Shown piece by piece: positions 55,582 to 64,000 of a stretch of 64,000 nucleotides of DNA. The stretch covers positions 10,271,537 to 10,335,536 of the forward strand of contig CM065713.1 of NCBI GenBank assembly GCA_017654935.2. Reading direction: 5' to 3'. Both the position numbers and the translations under genes were made by a program. The notes beneath the pieces are model-generated. The model saw nothing but the letters and a program-made list of their open reading frames with translations, was not told the DNA's origin and ran no database searches. The first letter of the stretch is position 1, and each line of letters starts with the position of its first letter. This stretch comes from Phymorhynchus buccinoides (Eukaryota > Mollusca > Gastropoda > Neogastropoda > Raphitomidae).

Positions 55582-57309
55582 GGTAGCGCTGACAACATGT
55601 GGTGTCCTCAAATATAATAAAAAAATAATGCAGATTTTCTTTGCCTCAACAATCTCTAAGACCCATTTTTTTCTTATTTAGTTATCAAAAAAAATATTGT
55701 TGACAATGTATGTGCATGAACAGTAAATATAATTGTTAAATAGATTTTTGACAATTTTTTAAAAATCTTTGGTCATTGTCGTGTCCACAAAATGTGTTGT
55801 CAGCGCTACCTACATAATTAAAATTTTCACCTAGGGACTTCTTCTGCCCAAGTCAAAAGTTTACTACTTTCAAACAACTACTAAAGATCATTATTCATAC
55901 AAAGTTTCAAATGTGTGGGATGTTTTGATTGGTCAAGAGAGCACAAAAACAGTATGGTGTCCACCCCTAAAAGGCCCGTTGTCAGCGCTACCTGGCCACT
56001 GAATGGGCCTTCTATGTGTAGAATAGCTTGTTCAGAGTTAAGTTCTTAACCATAAGGCCAAATTTGCCAATACAATACACATTTATTCTTGTAGCAGACA
56101 TATCTTTCAATTCACAAGAAATTTAATTCATACAATTTTCTTTTAGTGGATGGATGACAATGGCGTCCATCTTGTTGTCTGTGTTGCACACAATGTTTTT
56201 CTCAAATTTAAATCTTTTTTTTTTTTTTTCTATCATTGGATACATATAAAAGTCTTCATTTCAAAGTAATCTGTGAGCTAAAAGTGATAAATGCACCGTA
56301 AAGTCTGTTTAAGTAGGTAAAATCATGTAATGATAATGGAGGACACCATGTTGTCAGCGCTACCAGTTGGTGTCCCTGTTGTCAGCGCTACCCAGAAATT
56401 ATTTTTGTTATTAAGCTCTTTATATTTTACTTTTTTTTCTATCATTGAAAACATGTCTTCATTTCAAGGTAATCTGTAAGTTAAAAGTGATAAATGCACC
56501 ATAAAGTCTGTTTAAGTAGGTAAAATTATGTAATGTAGGACACCATGTTGTCAGCGCTACCAGTTGGCGTCCCTGTTGTCAGCGCTACCCAGAATTTTTT
56601 AAATTTTTATTAAGCTCTTTATATTGTAAATTACCGTATCTATGGGTTATTGCTGGTGGTAATGAAACTATTCTAACACATCCGCTATGAAAAATTGTCA
56701 TTTTGAGTGGTGAGACATTATATAACAACATTTTGATATGAACCATGGTAATGTGCATAGATGACACAAACCAACACTAGTATTTAAACACAATTCTTTT
56801 GTATTATTTTGCAAATGAAACCATTTGTAAGTCTTTATTTCAAGAAAGTCTGCCATGTTAAAGTGATAAATGCACCATAAAGTCTATTTAAGTGGGTAAC
56901 ATTATGTAATGGAGGACACCATGTTGTCAGCGCTACCAGATGGTGTCCTGTTGTCAGCGCTACCCAGAATTTTTTTTTTTTTAATTTAACACTTATTTTT
57001 TAATTGTCAAATTAATGGAATATCAGAGATAATAATGAAACTATTGTAACACATTTGAAATAAAATAAATGGCATTTTGAGTGGCACGACATTATATAAC
57101 AAAAAAATAAAACAATCAATTATGGTAAGATCCAAAGACGGTATAAACCAACACCAATATTAAACTTTAAAAAAAAAATGTTTTTAATGAAATCATTCAT
57201 AGCTCTTTATTTCAAGACAGTCTGTTATTCTAAAGAGATAAATGCATCATAAAGTTTATTTAAGTTGATGAAATTATGTAATGAAGGACACCGTGTTGTC
57301 AGCGCTACC
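55582..57309. repeat. Eleven copies of GTTGTCAGCGCTACC in diverged tandem units
   Basis: Plus-strand copies at 55796, 55978, 56350, 56378, 56547, 56575, 56923, 56950 and 57295 and one inverted at 55582 are exact over 15 bases; paired copies are 27-28 bases apart. A longer unit (GATAAATGCACCATAAAGTC ... GGACACCATGTTGTCAGC) recurs at about 56285, 56487, 56865 and 57225. The flanking DNA has drifted while the 15-mer has not. It lies between the two MULE-gene exons. Confidence 0.85.
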
Positions 57310-57460
57310 AGCTCTGGACGCATATAAATAAAGTCATAAAACCCAGCAACGATAGCCTTGACCGATTTTGTTTTCATGTCATAAGAAAGTTGATTCATAA
57401 AGCTACTCTATGCATGCATTTTGTGTTCAATTTGCCCAATTTTATTTTTTGGCTTCTATG

Positions 57461-57778
57461 TCACATATTGGACCAGTTTTCAGGAGAGAGACCCATATAT
57501 ATCTGTGAAGGTTTGTCTCTGGTTTGTGCACCTTGCTGTTTCATTGAAAGTTTCACTTTCGCGAGACGGATCTGACTTTGGTCTGGAGGGTGGTTATGAG
57601 GTTTCCCCACCTCAGGATTGGCTTGCTGAAGATCTGTTTTGAGACTACCTCTGCACTGACGACCAGACCTCCAGGCACACTTCCACCAAATCTTGTTTTT
57701 TCGGGTTGAGTGTTTCGTGTACATGTAGCCATCGATGCAAAGTTTTGAGCCACCTTTATTACTTTGGATCACTTCCAT
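57461..57778 (-). CDS. FLYWCH zinc-finger exon of the MULE-derived gene
   Basis: Opens MEVIQSNKGGSKLCIDGYMY on the minus strand and continues TKHSTRKNKIWWKCAWRSGR, QCRGSLKTD and KPHNHPPD. The order (L)-DGY-Y ... WW-C ... C-x-G ... H-N-H is the FLYWCH zinc finger, a DNA-binding module shared by MULE-type transposases and host FLYWCH proteins. A possible donor is AAG|GTGCAC within the CAGCAAGGTGCAC stretch; the frame then continues to a stop at 57461 without domain features. The phase to 55211 does not match directly, so a further exon or a different donor is needed. This is a transposase-derived gene, active or decaying. Confidence 0.75.
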   Translation of the reverse strand: MEVIQSNKGGSKLCIDGYMYTKHSTRKNKIWWKCAWRSGRQCRGSLKTDLQQANPEVGKPHNHPPDQSQIRLAKVKLSMKQQGAQTRDKPSQIYMGLSPENWSNM

Positions 57779-57959
57779 GATTACAGAAACACACAGTCAT
57801 GAAAACTTACAGTAGGGAAACTGCACAGCCAAATTGAAATAAAACTTCCACATAGAACACATTGAGCTGTAAAACATATAGACAGACAAACTGAGTTTAC
57901 ATTGACCCTTTAAATGAAAACAAAAGATGAGTACATGTCATAGTTTACCGAAGCAGGCT

Positions 57960-58200
57960 ATCTCAGCGCAGAGGGGGGGGGGGGGGGGATCATGGGCTCT
58001 GATTCATGAGTAAAATTCACTTTTCATTTTTTTTCAGGGCCTGCTACACATCAACTTCTATACCTATATAATAAAATTGTTTCTGTGGGTGTGTCCGTCT
58101 GTCTGTCTAGTCCACCCTGTATCTCCCAAACCGTGCTATGGAAAGAGAGAGAATGAACGGAGAGAGTGAAGAGAGAATCGATCATGTAGATCGCGAAGAA
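57960..58200. repeat. Poly-G and dispersed-repeat segment
   Basis: Poly-G at 57972-57988, then TTGTTTCTGTGGGTGTGTCC and CTGTCTGTCTAGTCCACCC, a repeat start resembling 24840. No gene. Confidence 0.6.
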
Positions 58201-58321
58201 CAAAATTGATTCTAAGCTGTTCTAAAATATCTGACTTTTTTTCCTGTGACTTTTTTTCTATGGACTTTTATTCCGCGGGACTTTCTTTCCAGTCTGACCG
58301 GGACTTGCCTCCCAGGAATGA

Positions 58322-58367
58322 TCTCTATCTCTCTTCTCTCTCTCTCTCTCTCTCTCTACTCCTCTAT

Positions 58368-58409
<42 letters not shown>

Positions 58410-58529
58410 CATCACTCTCTCGTCTCTCTCTCTCGTTCTATCTCTCTCCTCTCTCTCCGCTCTCTCTCTCTTCTCTCTCTCTCTCTCTCTCTTATCTCTC
58501 TCTCTCTCTCTCTCTCTCCTCTCTCTCTA

Positions 58530-58563
<34 letters not shown>

Positions 58564-58640
58564 ACTCTCTCTCTCCTCTCTCTCTCTCTCTCTCCTCTCT
58601 TCTCTCTCTCTCTCTCTCTCTATTCTCATTTCTCTCACTC
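58322..58640. repeat. (CT)n microsatellite
   Basis: Interrupted CT repeats. The Leu/Ser frames are artefacts. Confidence 0.97.
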
Positions 58641-58650
58641 TTGCATTATA

Positions 58651-58753
58651 GCATCCCTCCATCAACAATTTGGATGATTATGACGCTTACGATCGTGGGG
58701 GGTTTCTAACTAATCAGGAGGAGCTTGTGTTGAAGGACTTGCTGCCCGGATGA
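58651..58753 (+). CDS. Possible orphan terminal exon
   Basis: The acceptor CTTGCATTATAG ends at 58650 with a long CT tract before it. In phase 0 it reads HPSINNLDDYDAYDRGGFL, TNQEELVLKDLLPG and a stop. The composition (Asp/Tyr/Asn-rich, then amphipathic) is protein-like and unlike the repeat DNA around it. It cannot belong to gene 2 as modelled, since it would end translation before the Ig exon, unless it is an alternative 3' exon giving a short product. It may also belong to a fragment of another gene. There is no domain I recognise. Confidence 0.3.
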
Positions 58754-60960
58754 TCAACTCAATGCGGGATTGAATGGGAGGGGGCGTGCGATGGGCATGA
58801 TTGGGGGGGGGAGAGGCCCGGGGACAGGGGTTATGGAGTAAATAGTGGGAGGGGGGGGGTGGAATGAGAGGGAAAGAGCAGGTGAAAAGAGGAGGAAGCG
58901 CTTACGAGGAAAGATTGTTCCACTGAAATCACATATGTTATTTTTAATATTTACTTTTATCTAAATAGTTGTCTTTATTGCCATTTTTGTTTCTTTCAAT
59001 TGAGAGAGTGAGACTGATTTTCTTTATTGCTGCACATACTAAAATGCATCTATGTGGTATATGTAGATCAGGTATCCGCTTTTGTCCATTATATGGGGCT
59101 TGAATGAAATAGAATAACACTTGCCTTTAATGGCAATACAAATCAGAGATGATTTGATTTGAATTCTTACTGTGTATATAGCACTGTTAGACCACATATT
59201 TTACACTCTTGTGCTAATTGTCAAAACACTAGATCTCTTAAAGAATGAAAAGCTTTACATTGCATTCATCAAGGTACGTTTGATTCGGTGACCAAAACGA
59301 AAAATAAGGTCATATGCGCATTCTTTAAGAAAAACGGGTTCAAAATTTAATGGTAAACTACAGGAAGTTTCTCTTTCTTCCAAGAGCCCTGTGTAATGGT
59401 TACAGCTTCCACTGAGGAAATTTCATCAACCTCGTGGAGGTCTCAAAAACCACAGATCTGAATTCCCTCCACTGACATGCCTGAGCGCCAGCCCCCGTCC
59501 CTCTCTACATCTTATACCATACCTACCCCCCCCCCCCCCCCCCCCGCTTGAGCTGATCAGCTGTTCCTTTCCCACAGTACTTATGTGTTTTAATTTTAGA
59601 TGATACCGGGAACCCCTGTTTGTAAATTTTGTATGCATCATAATCGTCAACAAGCTGACGGAGGATGTCAAAGCGAAGAAGAAGAAGAAGTTTATAAAGA
59701 ACTTATTGACTTAAAGGTATAAAATGTTTTGATGACAGATGTGCATTACTAGCCATTAGAGATAAATCTTTGTACTCCGAATTCTTCAATAGTCCAAGGG
59801 GGTAAAACAAGGATGCTTGATTGAACCCCCAATTATTATTTTTAAAAATAAAGGAATTAGCGCTTGAAATATGTAGAATGGGTAGACATGGAATACAAAT
59901 GATACCAGCTGGGGGCGGAAATCCTTAATTTGAACATGAGAAAATAAAGAATTTTCCTTATTTTCAAATTTTCAGCAACGACCAAAAAAAAAAGTACAAA
60001 CCGCGTGCCGATACGGCGATAGGCCCCGAAACACGTGGACTTTATGCACACTCGGTTAACACATGCAACGGAAATTATTGCCCCTTAGTTATTTGGAATG
60101 CCGAGACGCGCTAACCGAGACTATTGCATCCGCTTAACAGCTAGGCCTATTTACCGCGCTTTCAACTTGTTACTCTCAGAGAGTGTGGCATCCTACCACT
60201 GTTTGTGATCTCTAAGATGACACTGTGATGAGTGACACACACATGGTTTGCTCTCTTTCTCACTCTCTCTCGCTCTCTCTATCTCTCTTCTCTCTATGAA
60301 TCACTCACACAGAGACTAAACACACACACACACACACACAGAGAGCATAGTTATTAGACTGACCTTTTAACTTGCATGTCATTTCAGAGCTCTTACTATT
60401 TCATGAAAAAAACATCAGGGAGGAGCTCACGAAATAGAGTTTTGAAATAGTACATTCCTTTCAGCTTCAAGAGGGGCTTCACCCACATGACCCCCCGAGC
60501 AGGGTGCTGCCCTTGCACCCTGCCGGGGCCTAGGCGGCCCCTGGACCCCTGCCCTTTTCCTTATTTTCTAAATCTCTTACTTTCACCCATGTACCAGGTG
60601 CCATAGAAATATTTTTATTATTGTTCGCAGATGACATTATTCTGCTATCACTAGTATCAGATAATCATACTGCCATAGGTTTACAGAAGCAGATAGGTTA
60701 CAATTTAAATTAGTTATTAACAGTGAGTAAAGTTAGACAAAACAAATATGGTCTTTCGTAATGGTGGGCATCTCTCTAGTCGGAAAATTTGGTGGTATGG
60801 GGACAACGAAGTTACTGTTACAAACAAATATAAATTTTTACAACTAATCTAGTTTAACTTAAATATTGGGTGGGCTGAAGTTAGCAGAAAGGGAGGAAGG
60901 GGGTTATTGAGATTCTTAGGGCAATGAGGAAACTTAGTTCAATCGATACATCCATAATGT
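58754..60960. other. Gene 2 intron 1, no exon seen
   Basis: Contains G-rich simple sequence (58790-58880), a poly-C run (59527-59545), CA repeats (60323-60340) and a 60455-60600 segment related to 24262-24400. 60600-60950 has faint LINE-like sequence (TTGTTCGCAGATGACATTATT, coding for a decayed F-A-D-D box: LFADDIILL). Confidence 0.5.
60605..60960 (+). mobile_element. Decayed LINE fragment H around an FADD box
   Basis: TTGTTCGCAGATGACATTATTCTGCTATCAC in pieces translates as LFADDIILLS, the catalytic palm motif of non-LTR reverse transcriptases. Beyond it, phrases such as NSE.S.TKT appear only with frame changes. It is short and heavily decayed. Confidence 0.45.
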
Positions 60961-60977
60961 GGAAACTATCCACAAAC

Positions 60978-61312
60978 TATCCCGAGGGGATACCAGGGTG
61001 CGCTTTTGTACAAATCGTTTCCCCCATCTTCTGTATGTTCTGTGCTTGTAACTACCTCTAAACTGCTACTCTATTTTACTCTGCCTTTTCACTTTTGCTT
61101 TCTATAATCTACTATCTTCCTGACTTGTTGGCCCACTCTCCTGCCATTAAAAAAAAAAATCTTCCAAATATTTTTTTTTCCTTTGAGCTCCTCCGGAATC
61201 GGAATGTATCGGTTGTACGCAGCAGGGAGACCAACGAAAACTGGACAATTAAGTACCTTACCCATTATGGACATATGACCTTGGAACAACAAAGAAGAAG
61301 AATAAAGTTTAT
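60978..61312 (+). repeat. SINE-like GAA-tail repeat, body B
   Basis: GAGGGGATACCAGGGTG head, common half, body B (GCTCCTCCGGAATCGGAATG) and an AAGAAGAAGAATAAAG tail. Confidence 0.75.
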
Positions 61313-61590
61313 GTGACTAGTAACTTCCTCTAATCTATGAGATCATCTCTCTGGCAAGTCTTTGAAATCTACTGCCTTGTTCCTTTGCTTTCTGATCATA
61401 CTGTCTTTTATGCCTTACTGGTTCCTTCTTCAAACACTAGAACTTAGTACAGATTTTTTTTCCAGTCGAATCGAAGACAGAAATACTAGGCCTATGTCGT
61501 AGTTAGGCTGCATAACGGCAGCTTGACTGTATCAGCGCTCAGATGACAGACAGGAAACCGAGCGGGAAAAATCGTCAAAGAAAAAAAAGT
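61313..61590 (+). repeat. SINE-like GAA-tail repeat, body A, diverged
   Basis: AGTTTATGTGACTAGTAACTTCC followed by GGCTGCATAACGGCAGCTTGAC and TCGTCAAAGAAAAAAAAG. Joined to the tail of the preceding body-B copy. Confidence 0.6.
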
Positions 61591-61630
61591 TAGGACAAGT
61601 TTCTCTTTCTACAGGTGTTCGAGGCCAGCA

Positions 61631-61913
61631 GAGTGGGTGCAACTTTTCCTGGTATACTACAGGGATTTCTTGTTTTTTTATTTTACCAGAAAAAGAAGTT
61701 CCTTTATTTTAATTTGTCAATTACAAGATCTTTGTTGTGTCTACTGTATTTTTCAAACACTTTAAAACAAGCATTTGTATACATTATGGGAAAAGCCAAC
61801 TAAAATACTTTCATAAATCAATTTTTGCTTCAGCTGCAGGGGGGGACATTACCCCATGGAACCCGGCCTTTCAGGTGGTTTTTTTCGTTTTGTGTAGTTG
61901 CACCCATGTTATA
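61631..61913 (+). mobile_element. MITE with GGTGCAACT inverted ends, inserted at a gene 2 splice acceptor
   Basis: GGGTGCAACTTTTCCTGG ... GTGTAGTTGCACCC, the same family as 21858-22245. Both sides are flanked by a duplicated stretch of about 55 bases (61577-61630 and 61930-61984) containing the splice acceptor and the first 18 bases of the Ig exon. Confidence 0.75.
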
Positions 61914-61966
61914 GCCTATAACAGTTGACAAAAGAAACAAAGTTGGGATAATTTCTCTTTGTACAG

Positions 61967-62140
61967 GTGTTAGAGGCCAGCAGAGTATTATCACCATCAC
62001 CCCCAGCACCATCAGCCTGACCCCTACTACCATCACCATGGGAACTCGCATCACCATCGTGTGCAGGCCGCCGACCTCCGGTGTGGCGAACCTGCAAATT
62101 TTGCAGATCACCAAGATTGTGGGAGCAGCTCCCGAAGATG
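61967..62140 (+). CDS. Gene 2: Ig-like domain exon (N-terminal half)
   Basis: The acceptor TCTCTTTGTACAG ends at 61966 and the donor GTAGTA starts at 62141. It is 174 nt, phase 1 to phase 1. It reads VRGQQSIITITPSTISLTPT, TITMGTRITIVCRPPTSGV, ANLQILQITKIVGAAPED. A mature N-terminus at Gln, a Thr/Ser/Pro-rich A strand, then G-x-R-I-T-I-V-C (B strand with the domain cysteine) and a hydrophobic LQILQI strand match the first half of an Ig fold. The second cysteine would lie in a following exon outside or near the window end, and none was found up to 64000. The style is close to molluscan VIgL/FREP IgSF domains by eye. The donor deviates from consensus, which lowers confidence in the exact 3' end. 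Confidence 0.65.
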
Positions 62141-62760
62141 GTAGTAGTATTTACAGTGGAACCTCCCTTATAAGATGTCTCCCTCCCACTTAAGACCTAC
62201 TTATCTGAGACATTTCCCTTCTTTGTAAGTACAGTCAAACCTCTATTATGAGACACTCTCTCTGTTAAAAGATCTCCTCTCATTTAAGACTGATTTTTTT
62301 TGGAACGGATTAATGTAGCTTTACTATATTTTATGTGTAAAACTGACCCCTCCAATTTAAGACCCATTTTTTTCTGACTTTTTTTGGAAGTCTTAAAATA
62401 GAGGTTTGACTTATTATAAATTACCTCCCTTATAGTTATACAACTCCCTCCCTTTAAGAAATATTTTTTGGCATGATGTTTGAAGGTCTTATGTTTAAGG
62501 GAGGTTTCCACGCGATGTTTACAGTAACGCATCAACACTGGCCGATTGCTTCTTTTCACAACCATTCCAACACGAGAGTATGCTATCAGCGTACATCGTG
62601 TTCAAACATTCACAATTCACAACTCAGCAAACCCATGCGAACCAAACTGATCACGATATAAAAGTATTCCTCTACAGTCCCTTGGTTTTCAACCAATGAA
62701 GTAACTTCTAGTTTATTTTATTTTTAAGGATGGCAATGAATTAAAACGGGCAGTGGGTGG
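62141..62760. repeat. CCTCCCTTATAAGAC-type repeats, no exon
   Basis: AGTGGAACCTCCCTTATAAG and AACCTCTATTATGAGACAC units recur here and at 45203-45360, 11575-11640 and 5310. No further Ig exon is visible. Confidence 0.6.
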
Positions 62761-64000
62761 ATGCCTCGTGCCTCCATACGGGGAGCTGGGCGACCCCGCC
62801 CCCTCCACGAGTCTCTCCCCATGGGGATCTATTGTGAAAAATAGTTCCCCCACTTTCTATGCGAGGCATGTACACTATTGCATACTCTCGTGTCAATTCA
62901 TATTTTTATCGATTTAAAAACTCGAGACTTTCCTGGTATTGCAGTACCTCCAGGATCATCCCACCATCTTTATATAGATCTGTTGATGCCCTACATGTGC
63001 CTGTTCCAGGCCGGAGGACGTTAAATCAGATTTTCATTCATTCTCGTGTATCTAGAGAGAGTTAAACTCATTTTTGCAAGATCAATCAAGTGAAGTGTTT
63101 TAATTTTCTGTTGGACTTGTCTACATGCACGCACACACTGGCACACACAACACAGAGGATCATTGTTATGAGAAACTTGAAAAAAATAGAAAATGGAACT
63201 GAAGAGAGAGAGAGAGTGTACGAATGCAAGGGGCTCTCGATAACTCTGGATGTGGAGATTCTGTTGACATCACAAAATCCAAATTATGAAACCATGAGAT
63301 CGACCATTACTATGATACATTTGTTGCAAATTTTGATTATTTTCCATTTGACCAATACCGTTTGGCAAAGCAAAATGTCCCAAGGTGAACGTTGAACCCA
63401 AGCTGAGAGAATCTCTTTCAATTTAACTAAGATTTTTTGCATAAATATGATATACACTTTTAATGATAAAGGAAAGACATTGAAGCAAAGGTACCGTATT
63501 ACACGTTCATAAATTGTTTTTGAGACCTTTCTCTATTAAATTAAAAAACAACAGTCCACATCTTGTTCAAGGTTTTCTGCTTTAGCAGACGGATGTTAGA
63601 TAAGATAGTGACCGTTAAAATCGTCAAATAATTGTCGTAAAGTCTGTCAAAATCATAGCCGGTGCGAAGTCTCTAGTTGAAAATGATTTTTGAATAAGTG
63701 CTGACGAAATAAAGAACACAATAGGAATTTCATCGGGAAGTTTTGATAAACTCTTACATGAACACCTGGATCTTCAGAACCGTTATGATCGTTTGGTGCC
63801 CAATCAGTTTACTGAACTTCGGAGGAGAGATAGGGTTGAATGATGCACCCAAACACCACAACAATGTTAGTGGATGGACGTCAGCTGGCATCTAGGACAT
63901 CGTGAATGATGATTTGATCCAGAAAACAAGTAACCATTTATTTTTCGGATGTTTTAAAACCCAACAGGTCAAGCGTTTCAAAATCACAGGTTTCCCTTAG
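62761..64000. other. Intron sequence of gene 2 up to the window end
   Basis: 62761-62870 is a partial GAA-tail SINE head with the GCCTCCATACGGGGAGCTGG segment. 62905-63045 is an inverted CGTTTAACGTCC repeat. 63050-64000 is AT-rich, single-copy looking, with a 101-residue frame (63090-63395) that shows no domain, signal or splice-site support. Confidence 0.5.

Noticed and set aside
63090..63395. 101-residue ORF near the window end as a gene 2 exon
   Set aside because: No acceptor/donor in the required phase and no Ig strand pattern or second cysteine motif.

Overview
This is eukaryotic nuclear DNA from a repeat-rich animal genome. The genes are intron-split with GT/AG splice sites. Non-LTR retrotransposons are 5'-truncated and end in short 3' repeat tails. 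There are MITEs with TA or TTAA target duplications, SINE-like repeats, long microsatellites and degenerate CCCTAA (TTAGGG-type) arrays. Together with the style of the immunoglobulin-like domains, this fits a lophotrochozoan, most likely a mollusc and perhaps a gastropod. That assignment is inference; no species-specific gene is visible.

Layout. Positions 1-8215 and 9706-17645 are the two arms of a giant imperfect inverted repeat. They flank a 985-base spacer and a 500-N scaffold gap (9206-9705). The arms differ by very many one- and two-base indels, so an assembly artefact (inverted haplotig, or a folded-back long read without polishing) is at least as likely as a real palindrome. Each arm holds one immunoglobulin-like exon: minus strand on the left, plus strand on the right.

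From 13113 to 36499 a plus-strand gene (gene 1) can be assembled from exons whose phases agree: Ig-like exon, 39-nt acidic stalk exon, transmembrane exon with a basic stop-transfer, 13-nt microexon, 52-nt cytoplasmic exon and a terminal Ser/Thr/Glu-rich exon. It reads as a type I single-pass membrane receptor with one visible Ig-like domain and a tail of about 70 residues. The 3' end of the last exon is tandemly repeated five times (139-bp unit), and part of the cytoplasmic exon with its splice donor is present three times.

From 53425 a second plus-strand gene (gene 2) begins. Its signal-peptide exon (53425-53470) joins in phase to the first part of an Ig-like domain (61967-62140) across an 8.5-kb intron, and the gene continues past the window. 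That intron carries a minus-strand FLYWCH/MULE transposase-derived gene with an array of a conserved 15-mer (GTTGTCAGCGCTACC).

The rest is mobile and simple DNA: seven LINE 3' fragments, many copies of a SINE-like family with a (GAA)n tail and two interchangeable 3' bodies, three MITE families whose target duplications can be read from empty sites in the same window, minisatellites, and long CT, GT, TA, poly-C and poly-G tracts. No bacterial operon, CRISPR array, rRNA gene or viral gene is seen.
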